Below the pieces are notes generated by a model that saw nothing but the letters and a program-made list of their open reading frames with translations, was not told the origin of the DNA and searched no databases. From positions 1 through 64,000 of the forward strand of contig NZ_JARRAE010000014.1 of assembly GCF_030376605.1 (NCBI RefSeq): DNA of 64,000 nt, written 5' to 3'. Both the position numbers and the translations under genes were made by a program. Positions 45,644-54,162 of this stretch are shown piece by piece (the first letter of the stretch is position 1; each line of letters starts with the position of its first letter). The DNA comes from Pseudochrobactrum sp. sp1633 (GTDB lineage: Bacteria > Pseudomonadota > Alphaproteobacteria > Rhizobiales > Rhizobiaceae).

Positions 45644-46615
45644 TCAGGCGACGTCGTAAGCGGACCATTGGTCGAGAACGGTCCGGTATGGCTTGATGAA
45701 GTTTTCCTCGGTGAATTTGCCCTGCTTCACAGCCAACCGGCTGCGTTCTTCGCGATCGTAGACAATGCGTGTCAGCGAATAATCCTCGTGCTTCAAGTTC
45801 GGCCGGTAAACCGCGCCTGCAGCAGCGTTGGCATTGTAGATTTCAGGCCGATAAATCCTCTGAAACGTCTCCATCGTACTGATGGTGCTGATCAGCTCAA
45901 GGTTGGAATAATCGCCAAGCAGGTCACCAATAAAATAGAAAGCCAAAGGCGCAACGCTGCCTGCCGGCATGAAATAGCGGACCTGCATCCCCATTTTTGC
46001 GAAATACTGATCTGTCGACGAGGATTCGCTCTGCTGGTATTCGGCGCCCATTATGGGATGATGATTGTCAGTGCGATGGTAGATTTTGCTGGTCGAAGCA
46101 CTAATGCAGATGACGGGCGCTTTGCCGAAGTGGGATGCATATGTCTTTGAGCGCAGGAAAGACTTGAAAAGCTTTCCATGCAGATCACCGAAATTAGCCG
46201 GAATACTGAATATGGGCTGGTTCTGATTGTACTCGGGAAGAACGATGCTGAAGTCGTAATCACGCACATAGGAAGAGAAGTTATTCCCAACAATACCGTC
46301 GATGCGCTCACTGGTTTTCTGGTCGACGATGGTTGTCTTGAGGATTTCAATCAGCGGGAATTCATCGCCAGCAATCCCCAACGTGACGGAAATGATGTCC
46401 AGCTCGACCGAATAGCGATCACCTTGGGGGTTATCCCAATGCGCCAAGGCGTTGAACCGGTTGTCGATCATCCGCAAGGTGTTGCAGAGGTTCTCCCGAC
46501 GACGATCGCCTCTGGCCAGATTAGCAAAATTGGTGGTGATGCGTGTATTCTCCGAGGGAAGATAATCCTCGTTAAACGGAACGCTCTTGATAGCGAAATT
46601 GAAGTTCTGCGACAT
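45644..46615 (-). CDS. mesX: MesX (DUF1852), partner of MesD
   Basis: The 323-residue protein is of the DUF1852 family. Recognisable conserved stretches are ENTRITTNFANLARG near residue 21, MIDNRFNALAHWDNP, GNNFSSYVRDYDFS, KMGMQVRYFMPAGSVAPLAFYF and REERSRLAVKQGKFTEENF. DUF1852/MesX is required for activity of MesD in bacteria where this was tested genetically. Its own chemistry is not known. It is the first gene of the operon and has a cobalamin riboswitch in its 5' untranslated region. The ATG is preceded by GGGG, which lies in a hairpin. Confidence 0.9.
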   Translation of the reverse strand: MSQNFNFAIKSVPFNEDYLPSENTRITTNFANLARGDRRRENLCNTLRMIDNRFNALAHWDNPQGDRYSVELDIISVTLGIAGDEFPLIEILKTTIVDQKTSERIDGIVGNNFSSYVRDYDFSIVLPEYNQNQPIFSIPANFGDLHGKLFKSFLRSKTYASHFGKAPVICISASTSKIYHRTDNHHPIMGAEYQQSESSSTDQYFAKMGMQVRYFMPAGSVAPLAFYFIGDLLGDYSNLELISTISTMETFQRIYRPEIYNANAAAGAVYRPNLKHEDYSLTRIVYDREERSRLAVKQGKFTEENFIKPYRTVLDQWSAYDVA

Positions 46616-46621
46616 GTTCTA

Positions 46622-46638
46622 CCCCAATTGAGTTGGGG
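46622..46638 (-). promoter_or_regulatory. RBS-sequestering hairpin of mesX
   Basis: In the mRNA CCCCAA pairs with UUGGGG over a 5-base loop. The GGGG is the only Shine-Dalgarno-like sequence, 6-9 bases before the mesX AUG. It is a plausible expression platform for translational control by the upstream cobalamin riboswitch. Confidence 0.5.
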
Positions 46639-46724
46639 GGCATGGGTCTGCGGACACATAGCAGTATAGGCCGCGATGCGGCCTCCGCTACGGCACACTG
46701 GGACACCCCGCCCGTGGACGTTCT

Positions 46725-46918
46725 TTCGCCAAGGCAGGTCTCCTGGCTCACGGGTCATCACTTCCGTCCGTCTTCCCGGGTTAAATCCCAGTGACATGCT
46801 GGACTTCAGCTCGCCGCTTACAGTTGCGGGGGCAGCGCCGGCTTTTCTGCATGATACAGAGCACCGGTTTCCCTCTTAGCTCCGGCACGCTGCAGGCAAC
46901 GACCGGAGAACCTAGGCA
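46725..46918 (-). ncRNA. Cobalamin riboswitch upstream of mesX-mesD
   Basis: Read on the minus strand, the region shows in order the conserved elements of the adenosyl/methylcobalamin aptamer: AAGAGGGAAACCGGTG, CTGCCCCCGCAACTGTAAGC, CACTGGGATTTAACCCGGGA, AGACGG, and the B12 box AGCCAGGAGACCTGCC. The spacing is canonical. It ends about 110 bases before the mesX start. It should repress the operon when B12 is available, so that B12-dependent MetH can be used instead. Confidence 0.95.
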
Positions 46919-46929
46919 TCTCTACCTAG

Positions 46930-47461
46930 CTGCAATCGCAACGAAGTGTCAAGAGGATATAAAGATATTTTTATATCTCCAAGTCTCAAAGTGTAGACAC
47001 GCCTGCGCGAGCGAAGAACATTCAGGACTGGGCCATTGTAAGCTAAAAGCGGCGTCAGCTTTTGGCGTCCTCAGAAGCACAGCAGATAGCCCGCCCCGAC
47101 CCCAAGTCAGCCATCATTGACACCGTGTGTTAGTAGCAGTTTTCGGGCATGACCGCGGTAGTTCTAATGACCGAGATTGCGCGCAAAGCAGCCATTCGTA
47201 TGTAGCAGCAAGAAAGTTATGCCAGGGAACTGAAGTACATGACAAAACTGCCCTTTTGCCATGTGTGGTAATATCTGACTTCAAGAATAGTTCGACAATA
47301 ATGGGTCACATGCGATTTGTAGGCCTCTAGAAATCAGAACACCTGCGCCGACATTCGTTTGGACAATATCTGCGACAGCTCTCGACCATTAGCAGACCGC
47401 TAAATGCCGCGAGGCAGACTGCCGCTCACCACCCAAAGCCTCCCCTCGCATACATTCACTC
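46930..47461. other. Gene-free stretch upstream of the riboswitch
   Basis: The part next to the riboswitch must hold the mesX promoter. The remainder has short frames broken by stops and no protein similarity I can support. It may be old mobile-element sequence. Confidence 0.5.
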
Positions 47462-48434
47462 TTAGACGTCGCTGAGCGAGCCAAGTCCATCATCACCGAG
47501 ATGATCAGTGTAGTCCGGGTCGAGGGCGTCAATTAATTCCGCATTGGCCTCAAAGATTGCCGCTATCTCCTGCGGAGTGAAGAGAGCTTCGACGAAAACG
47601 TTAACCGACTCAAGGACGAAGCGACCAACGTAACTAGGATAGCAGAGATAGTCGAAGTCGCGGATCCATGCCTTGATAGCAAGCATCTCCGGCGAGTCCT
47701 GCCGCCACTTCTTCCTGTCAGCCTACAAATAGGCAAAGCCTGTGACGAAGATGTCCAATTTCTTCTCCGCCCCCCTTTGCTCAGCACGGAATCCCTGAAC
47801 TCTCCGACCCAATAGTTATGGTGCTGTTGGAAAAAGTCATAGGCTCTGACGGCACGTTCGTCGTCGTCCATAATCTTCTGACCAAGGTATACATCCTGCG
47901 AGCGACTTGGCCATTGCCGCTGCTGTCGTCGAGCAAGCACATACGGATGAAGGGATCGAAAAGGCTCTGCGCTAACGATGCATGATGTAGGCCTTCTCCA
48001 GGCTCCTAGGTCTCCAGAAAGATACCATAGCCGTCGCGGTCGCTGGTCAAGATTAGTCTCCGGATTCACTGATCAATCACTCCACTCGCTACGCCGGGCT
48101 GGCAAGCGGATGTCGGCGATCCGCCAAGCTTTGATCCCGCGTTATCCTCGTTGCTTGGGCTCACCATTGGGATCCCAGGCAGCGACGGTTTGGCGAGCGG
48201 CATTTCGATACTTACCGGTTTCGCCCCAGTCTCACTCGAAGCTCATGGTCTCGCCGCGATAAACAAACTTGCCCGATCAAGGCCTAGAAAGGAATACTTC
48301 TCTCCAGCGACGGTGATAACATGCTGGTTCCAGGCGCTTGTGTTTCCGCCGCGGCTGAGTGGACGATATTTGTCATTCAGATAGTTTCCGCACTGCTTGA
48401 CCTCGGCCTTTTTTACCCTCCCGACCTGCTGCAC
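47462..48434 (-). pseudogene. Decayed gene of unknown function
   Basis: Minus-strand frames join only across stops and frame changes. From the 5' side they include GNTSAWNQHVITVAGEKYSF, DWGETGKYRNAARQTVAAWD, KIMDDDERAVRAYDFFQQHH and, in another frame, RFVLESVNVFVEALFTPQEI up to a stop at 47462. The pieces are hydrophilic and protein-like, which suggests one or two real genes that have decayed. I do not recognise the family. The 74-codon frame at 47462-47686 is the longest clean tail. Confidence 0.4.
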
Positions 48435-48562
48435 AGTATTTTATGACAAATGAATGACGCAGCGAGATACAAGCAACGCTATCGATTTTTTTGCGACCGC
48501 AATGCAAATTGGACATACTTCATAAAAGTGGAGAGTTTTTCTTGAGTTGAAAGGAAACCTAC

Positions 48563-48724
48563 ATGACGAAACGAGCAGAATTTACGAAGGATTTTACACG
48601 AAAAGTTGTTCGACTTGCCGAAACCAGTGGACAAGCTCGCAAGGAGGCGACGGAAGATCTTGTTCAATATTGCAAACATCCCGCCTCAAAAAGCTACAAC
48701 TACATGCCGGCTTCAATGATTTAG
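48563..48724 (+). pseudogene. IS3-family transposase OrfA remnant
   Basis: A 53-codon frame starting MTKRAEFTKDFTRKVVRLAE and continuing TSGQARKEATEDL matches the N-terminal HTH part of IS3-family OrfA proteins of rhizobia (pattern EFKREAVRLAQTSGRTRREIAEDLGV). After EDL the match is lost and the frame ends. The second helix and OrfB are absent. AAGGAAA precedes the ATG, as in intact elements. Confidence 0.55.
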
Positions 48725-49070
48725 CAGATTGCGGATCTGATCACGAATTCCGGTAAATGCAAACTTATTCCGTGAGAACGAGTGTTATTCATGACTATTA
48801 TCATCAAGTATTGTTTTCACCTAATTTAGAGTGCATTCCCCCACTCTCGACGCCTCGAAAACCAGTCAGTTAGATGAGCCTCCTTATTTAGGAGCATGAT
48901 AATTATCATTTATAATTTAACATGACTTTTTTAATCATATTAAACTTGATAAACAAACAGGAACACGATATCTACGATAAGCAGCATGGATCAAGTCAAC
49001 ACACTCAACAGGCTGACAGATGTTCCAATGCCAATTCTGTTAAAGTTGTTCTGATCTCAGGAACCTCCCA
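48725..49070. other. Promoter region of signalling module 2
   Basis: About 346 A/T-rich bases between the IS3 remnant and the sigma factor gene. They contain the TGATAATTATCA palindrome listed separately and no supportable gene. Confidence 0.6.
48893..48915 (+). promoter_or_regulatory. Fur-box-like palindrome upstream of sigma factor 2
   Basis: TGATAATTATCA (48897-48908), followed by TTTATAA, resembles the GATAATnATTATC core of Fur sites. In Rhizobiales iron control is usually through RirA or Irr and Fur-like Mur senses manganese, so the binding protein is uncertain. Confidence 0.4.
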
Positions 49071-49595
49071 ATGGCATTTCTCAGCCATAGCTTCACCCAT
49101 CTCTACGGATCTGAGAAAAGTCGTCTTAAACGATTTATCGCTCGTATTGTCGGGAATAATGCAACAGCTGACGATCTGGTGCAGGACGCTTTTTCCAAAC
49201 TGATTGATGCATCTCACAAGCAGAATATCCATGAACCCTCTGCATATCTGACCCGCGCAGCGCGAAATCTCGCGCTCAATCACCTCCGCCATTTACAGCA
49301 AGGCGTTGAGGTTACAATTGACGATCAGATTTATCACGCCATTGCAGACAGAAAACCATCCCCTGAAATGGAGGTGCTATACCGGCAGGAACTGCGACGG
49401 TTATTAACCGCCCTCTCAAACCTGCCGCCACGCAGACGTGAGATTTTTATTCTTCATCGCTTTGAAGAGGTAAGTTACAGCGAGATTGCAGAAAGGTTCC
49501 AGCTATCGCGCCGCACCGTCATAAATCATATTTTTAATGCCCTTGATGATCTTGATCGGGCATTGGGTTCTGATTTTTTACAATTGCCTCAGTAA
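49071..49595 (+). CDS. FecI-type ECF sigma factor (module 2)
   Basis: The 174-residue protein has region 2 (NATADDLVQDAFSKLIDA, AYLTRAARNLALNHLRH) and region 4 (LPPRRREIFILHRFEEVSYSEIAERFQLSRRTVINHI). It is the first gene of a sigma-FecR-receptor module, with the order expected for cell-surface signalling. The fecR gene follows after 86 bases that contain a candidate ECF promoter. Confidence 0.9.
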   Translation: MAFLSHSFTHLYGSEKSRLKRFIARIVGNNATADDLVQDAFSKLIDASHKQNIHEPSAYLTRAARNLALNHLRHLQQGVEVTIDDQIYHAIADRKPSPEMEVLYRQELRRLLTALSNLPPRRREIFILHRFEEVSYSEIAERFQLSRRTVINHIFNALDDLDRALGSDFLQLPQ

Positions 49596-49621
49596 CTTTC
49601 TGCCAGTCAGGTGTCTTATCT
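49592..49621 (+). promoter_or_regulatory. Candidate ECF sigma promoter of fecR2
   Basis: AGTAACTTT, N13, GTCTTATCT. It shares AGTAACTTT and GTGTC with the element before receptor 2 at the same spacing. The fecR2 start is about 60 bases downstream. Confidence 0.5.
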
Positions 49622-49681
49622 CATAGGGTATAACGGCCTCTGCGATGTGCTTATACATTATTTTAAACCGGATACGCCTTT

Positions 49682-50602
49682 ATGGCTGATGAAAACCGAT
49701 CCTCGCTCGTACGTGAAGCTCTACACTGGTTTGCAGTGCTCAGGGATGACAGCGTCACAGAAGAAGACCATCAGGTTTTCGAACAATGGAAAAGCCAAAG
49801 TCCCGAACATGCCACTGCATGGGAGCGAGCCGGTGCGCTTTGGTCTGCCTTTGCACCAGTTGAAACAGAACTGCGTCAGACGCGGCGTAAAAAACTAAGC
49901 CGACGCGCTTTCATAGCCTCAGGCATTGGATTGCTCGCGGCTGGCTCAGGCAGTCATTGGTTTTATCAAGCCGGATTATTTGCCGATTTTTCCACTGCCG
50001 CCGGTGAAGTACGTACGTTGACTCTGGCAGATGGTTCTGTCGTCGATCTTGGCAGCCGCTCAGCATTATCTATCAATTATTCTGAAACCGGACGCCGGAT
50101 AACGCTTCATTGGGGAGAAGCTTATTTCACGGTCGCTCCCGAGCAACGGCCGTTCATCGTCGCGGCGAATGGCGGCGAAACAAAAGCACTCGGTACACGC
50201 TTTAATATACGAACCGACGATAAGTTGGTCACGGTCGCGGTGACTGAGCATCAGGTAGAAATCTCCCTGCCCGGTTTACCATCCGAACGCCTGAGCAGCG
50301 GCTGGCAATTAGCCTATAAGCCGGATGCAATTTTACCGGCACAAGAAGTCGACATCAACAATGTGGAAGCCTGGCGCAAAGGACGTCTCATTTATCACAA
50401 AGCGCCTTTGCGCCGTGTTCTCAATGATATTGAGCGTTATCGCGGCGGGTTCATCATTCTGACAGATAACCGGTTAGGCGACATGCAAGTGAGCGCCGCA
50501 TTCAGCACAGATTCCGTAGATGCCGCACTTGTTTCAATTGCTCAAACACTTCCCATAACCGTCAGACATGCCGGTGGCCTGGTTCTTATTTCCGGCCGGT
50601 AG
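49682..50602 (+). CDS. FecR-family sigma regulator (module 2)
   Basis: The 306-residue protein has an N-terminal DUF4880 region (REALHWFAVLRDDSVTEEDHQVF), a membrane segment near residues 79-97 (AFIASGIGLLAAGSGSHWFY), a periplasmic FecR domain (VRTLTLADGSVVDLGSRSAL, GEAYFTVAPEQRPFIV, TKALGTRFNIR) and a C-terminal receptor-contact part. It should relay the signal from receptor 2 to the sigma factor encoded upstream. Confidence 0.9.
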   Translation: MADENRSSLVREALHWFAVLRDDSVTEEDHQVFEQWKSQSPEHATAWERAGALWSAFAPVETELRQTRRKKLSRRAFIASGIGLLAAGSGSHWFYQAGLFADFSTAAGEVRTLTLADGSVVDLGSRSALSINYSETGRRITLHWGEAYFTVAPEQRPFIVAANGGETKALGTRFNIRTDDKLVTVAVTEHQVEISLPGLPSERLSSGWQLAYKPDAILPAQEVDINNVEAWRKGRLIYHKAPLRRVLNDIERYRGGFIILTDNRLGDMQVSAAFSTDSVDAALVSIAQTLPITVRHAGGLVLISGR

Positions 50603-50628
50603 GTGAGAAATAAAAACAAACCGGCTTA

Positions 50629-50658
50629 GTAACTTTAGCCACCCCGCGTGTCATACCC
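50629..50658 (+). promoter_or_regulatory. Candidate ECF sigma promoter of receptor 2
   Basis: AGTAACTTT, N13, GTCATACCC, about 70 bases before the receptor ATG. It aligns base for base with the fecR2 element over both conserved blocks. Confidence 0.5.
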
Positions 50659-50728
50659 TATGAGAGCCAATAATCGGCACTCTTACGGATGACATTCGCC
50701 AAAGGCGGAAATGTGAGGGGCTTTGACA

Positions 50729-53287
50729 ATGCAGAATATACAGTTAACCGGCACGGTTTTGACGATAAACCGCAAATGTTTAACGCAGCCGGTTGGCAAA
50801 AAAGCAGTCTATCTGATGGCAGCACTTATGATGTCCACCAGTCTTTCCGCTGTTATTGCTCCGACCATTGCCAGCGCACAAACATCAGCCAGCGAACATA
50901 ATTTTTCCATTCGCGGCCAGTCACTTTCCACCGCATTGCTCGAATTTTCCAATGCCAGCGGAATAGATATATTCTTTGACCAAAAAACAATCGGCAACCG
51001 TTCTACACAGGGTCTTACCGGAAGATACACACCCCAAGCGGGATTAGAGAAACTTCTTGCGGGAACAGGACTTAGCTATAATTTCAATAATGCCAGATCG
51101 GTAACAATCATTGACCGTCTTGCCTCCAGCCACAATACGGTAACTTCTCCCGATGACGGCTCAATTTTACTCAATACAATCACGATTGCAGGGGGCACCA
51201 CTCCTGAAAACACCCCTTACACAACGCCCGGATCTGCCGCCTATATTTCTGCCGAAGATATCAGCCGGTTACCATCAAGCAGTCAGGGCGATCTTTTTAA
51301 ATCAACACCGGGGGTTATATCGTCAGGCAGCCGTACCGGTCAGGGATTAAATCTTAATATTCGCGGCCTTCAGGGTATGAACCGCGTTGCAACATTAATC
51401 GACGGAACACAGCAATCTACCTCCAGCTATACCGGCTATCGCGGACAAACCAGCAGCGTTTTCGTTGATCCTGATCTGATCGCAGGCATTGATATAACCA
51501 AAGGCCCAAGTGACGGCCCGCTGGGCAATGGTGCCATGGGCGGCGTTGTCAATATGAGAACATTAAACGCACGCGACATTGTTGCTGAAGGCAAAGAATA
51601 TGGCGCGCAGGTTAAAGCAACTATTGGCAGCAATACAAAAACTCCGCCTGCAACGGGCACAGATAAACAGCTGAATGATGCACCCTCATTCTTTAATGGC
51701 GATAGTTTTAACGGTTCGGTCGCCGCTGCAACAGTACAGGAAAATTTCGAATTTCTGGCTGCATTAACACGCCGCAAAACCGGTAATTACTTTGCCGGTA
51801 AAAAAGGCTCAGACCTTCTTGCAAATAATACAGGCACATTATCTCCGGTGCCGCGTGGCGGTGAAGTCTTTAACACGTCCGAAGATTCATTCTCGGCTCT
51901 TCTGAAAGGAAAGGCGCATTTCAGTGAGGATACATCTTTAGAGCTGAGCTATATGCGCTATGAAAGCAAACACGGCGAGCTGGATGATTTTCCCTATATT
52001 TATACATTCATCCCACCAAGTCAGAACGCGCTGAACCGCAGAAAAACAGACACATTAACTGCCAGACTAGCCCATAATCCTTCTGACAATCCCCTTGTTG
52101 ATTTCAACATTTCAACCTGGTTGACAAATGTAAAAAGAGAAGCACCCGCGACCCTTGACGGAAGCGCTGATGTGCTGACCTATGGCACCGAAATTTATAA
52201 CCGTTCCGAATTGACAACATCACTCGGGCACCTGACATTAAATTATGGTGCACAGGTTTCTTTGGAGGATTCCGAAGGGCAGGAACTTCGCGGCTCCTAT
52301 TCTTGGGATCCTACACGAACCTATCTCATCAGTGCAGGGCCGACAGGAAAGCGCCGTCTTGCCAGCGTATTCAACCATGCAAAACTTGATGCGACAGACT
52401 GGCTGAGTTTTAGTGCGGGTTTGCGCTATGACACATATAAAATTGAGCAAGGCGGTGGCGTTCTGGCGGCCTATGGTGACAAGAGCGGGTCACGGCTTAA
52501 CCCGTCTTTATCTGTCACGGTGACGCCGTGGGAAGGCATTCAGCTCTATGGTCAATATGTACAGGGCTGGCGCCCGCCTTCCTTACGGGAAACGAGTTAT
52601 ATCAATGGTGAAATCCTCTTCCCAAATCCTGATTTAAAACCCGAAAAAGCTGAGAACTATGAGGCTGGCATCAATGTATTGCGCTCGGATATTCTCTCGG
52701 ACGGGGACAATCTGAAATTCAAGGCAAGCTACTTCAAAAACAAATACAAAGATTACATTATACGGGATTCAATCAAGCAAAACTGGTCTGAACCGCGTCA
52801 TTGGGCAAATATTCCAAGCGCAGCATTTGAGGGAATTGAGCTTTCTCTCAAATATAATACTGACCAAATATTCTTTGAAACAGGACTGACAAAATATACT
52901 AAAGTCGAGTTCTGCCATCAGCTTACCGGTTGTGCCGCCAAAACAATTGGTATCGACTATGGCGGCAATTACATTCCGCCGGAATATCTTGTTACCCTGA
53001 CCGGTGGTGTGCACTTGCTTGACCAAAAATTAACGATCGGTGGTCGTGCTACATTTTTCGGTGAACGAGCTGTTAGTGAGGCAATGGGGTTAGGCTATGT
53101 CACACCGACACTCTGGCCAAAGAGAACGATTATTGACCTGTTTGGCGATTATAAATTCAGTGAAACTGTTTCGCTCAATGTCAATGTTGAGAATTTGACG
53201 AACCAATATTATCTCGACCCGCTCTCATTTACGCGCGCGCCTGCTCCCGGACGCACGATCAGAGCCGGACTGACCACAAAGTTTTAA
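50729..53287 (+). CDS. TonB-dependent receptor with STN signalling domain (module 2)
   Basis: This 852-residue outer-membrane transducer has an N-terminal signal region, an STN domain (about residues 55-125, LSTALLEFSNASGIDIFFDQ), a TonB-box-like LNTITIAGG, a plug (LNIRGLQGMNRVATLIDG, DPDLIAGIDITKGPS) and a barrel ending in the terminal strand GRTIRAGLTTKF. It resembles heme/hemoglobin or siderophore receptors. A Cys pair (EFCHQLTGC) lies in a late loop. The start is ATG 50729, with GTGAGGGG upstream, in preference to a TTG two codons earlier. Confidence 0.92.
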   Translation: MQNIQLTGTVLTINRKCLTQPVGKKAVYLMAALMMSTSLSAVIAPTIASAQTSASEHNFSIRGQSLSTALLEFSNASGIDIFFDQKTIGNRSTQGLTGRYTPQAGLEKLLAGTGLSYNFNNARSVTIIDRLASSHNTVTSPDDGSILLNTITIAGGTTPENTPYTTPGSAAYISAEDISRLPSSSQGDLFKSTPGVISSGSRTGQGLNLNIRGLQGMNRVATLIDGTQQSTSSYTGYRGQTSSVFVDPDLIAGIDITKGPSDGPLGNGAMGGVVNMRTLNARDIVAEGKEYGAQVKATIGSNTKTPPATGTDKQLNDAPSFFNGDSFNGSVAAATVQENFEFLAALTRRKTGNYFAGKKGSDLLANNTGTLSPVPRGGEVFNTSEDSFSALLKGKAHFSEDTSLELSYMRYESKHGELDDFPYIYTFIPPSQNALNRRKTDTLTARLAHNPSDNPLVDFNISTWLTNVKREAPATLDGSADVLTYGTEIYNRSELTTSLGHLTLNYGAQVSLEDSEGQELRGSYSWDPTRTYLISAGPTGKRRLASVFNHAKLDATDWLSFSAGLRYDTYKIEQGGGVLAAYGDKSGSRLNPSLSVTVTPWEGIQLYGQYVQGWRPPSLRETSYINGEILFPNPDLKPEKAENYEAGINVLRSDILSDGDNLKFKASYFKNKYKDYIIRDSIKQNWSEPRHWANIPSAAFEGIELSLKYNTDQIFFETGLTKYTKVEFCHQLTGCAAKTIGIDYGGNYIPPEYLVTLTGGVHLLDQKLTIGGRATFFGERAVSEAMGLGYVTPTLWPKRTIIDLFGDYKFSETVSLNVNVENLTNQYYLDPLSFTRAPAPGRTIRAGLTTKF

Positions 53288-53299
53288 TACCTTAATCAG

Positions 53300-53326
53300 C
53301 TTAGGGCGGGCACACCCCGCCCTAAG
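53300..53326 (+). terminator. Stem-loop after receptor 2
   Basis: CTTAGGGCGGG and CCCGCCCTAAG form a perfect 11-bp GC-rich stem, 12 bases after the stop codon. There is little T-tract. Confidence 0.65.
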
Positions 53327-53436
53327 TATTAGACCTGCGCCCGAAAAGAAAGCTCCAGCTCTGAATCAGCAAATTTATGAGAGCACGCTATCCCAGCTAA
53401 ATAAAAAGCATGAGCACTCACTTGTATCATTTTTAA

Positions 53437-53459
53437 AATATGAGTAATCATCTCATATT
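53437..53459 (+). promoter_or_regulatory. Palindrome upstream of sigma factor 3
   Basis: AATATGAG-N7-CTCATATT is a perfect dyad about 75 bases before the sigma gene. It is a likely operator for a dimeric regulator. It does not match the palindrome before module 2. Confidence 0.45.
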
Positions 53460-53535
53460 ATAGCGCAAAATGCCATAAACGGCGAGTGATTGTATCAAGC
53501 GGCTTTTTAGAAGCTGCGGCATTGGCGAAAATGTC

Positions 53536-54036
53536 ATGACTTGGGATCTTCAAGAACTGTTCAGAAGGCATGCAGCGGACATTACCCGTTTCCTCCGGCA
53601 ACGCGGCCATGATTCTGAAACAGCAAAAGACATTACCCAAGATACATTCCTGCGCATTCACAACGCTAAAAAACAAAATAATATCAACAATATACGATCG
53701 TATCTGTTCCGGATCGCAGACAATCTCGCCAAAGATTATTTTCGGGCGGCAAAGGTACAGAAACGCTACATCAAGCCTGCAGAAACATTCGATGCGATTG
53801 ATGAAGTGCCTGATCCTGAGCACATAGCCGACTATCGCCAACGCCTTCAATTGTTAGCAAAAGCAATAGAAACACTGCCTCCACGGCAAAAAGAAGTGTT
53901 CCTGATGCACAAATTCGATGGTCTCAGCCATGTTGAAATTGCGCAAAAACTGGGCATTACAAGAAGTGCGGTTGAAAAACTGATCATCAAAGCCCTCGCC
54001 CATTGCAGGCATCACCTTGGTGATCTCCTCGAATAA
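53536..54036 (+). CDS. FecI-type ECF sigma factor (module 3)
   Basis: The 166-residue protein has region 2 (SETAKDITQDTFLRIHNA, SYLFRIADNLAKDYFRA) and region 4 (LPPRQKEVFLMHKFDGLSHVEIAQKLGITRSAVEKLI). It heads the third sigma-FecR-receptor module, 248 bases after receptor 2. It is clearly divergent from the other two sigma factors, so it may read its own promoters. Confidence 0.9.
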   Translation: MTWDLQELFRRHAADITRFLRQRGHDSETAKDITQDTFLRIHNAKKQNNINNIRSYLFRIADNLAKDYFRAAKVQKRYIKPAETFDAIDEVPDPEHIADYRQRLQLLAKAIETLPPRQKEVFLMHKFDGLSHVEIAQKLGITRSAVEKLIIKALAHCRHHLGDLLE

Positions 54037-54067
54037 GGATTGTAAGTTTCTTGTATAATAAGAGTGA

Positions 54068-54096
54068 GGTATTTGGGAGCGGCAAACGTCTTTATA
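54068..54096 (+). promoter_or_regulatory. Candidate ECF sigma promoter of fecR3
   Basis: GAGGTATTT, N13, GTCTTTATA, about 67 bases before the fecR3 ATG. No equally good copy was found before receptor 3. Confidence 0.4.
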
Positions 54097-54162
54097 GCAA
54101 GCCATCAGTTTTGGACTGGGTTGCAGCCTCATTCACGCGCAAGAAAGTAGTCAGCGGTCACA

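Noticed and set aside
46468-46797. 109-codon minus-strand frame upstream of mesX
   Set aside because: It is the translation of the cobalamin riboswitch and its leader. The RNA boxes explain the sequence.
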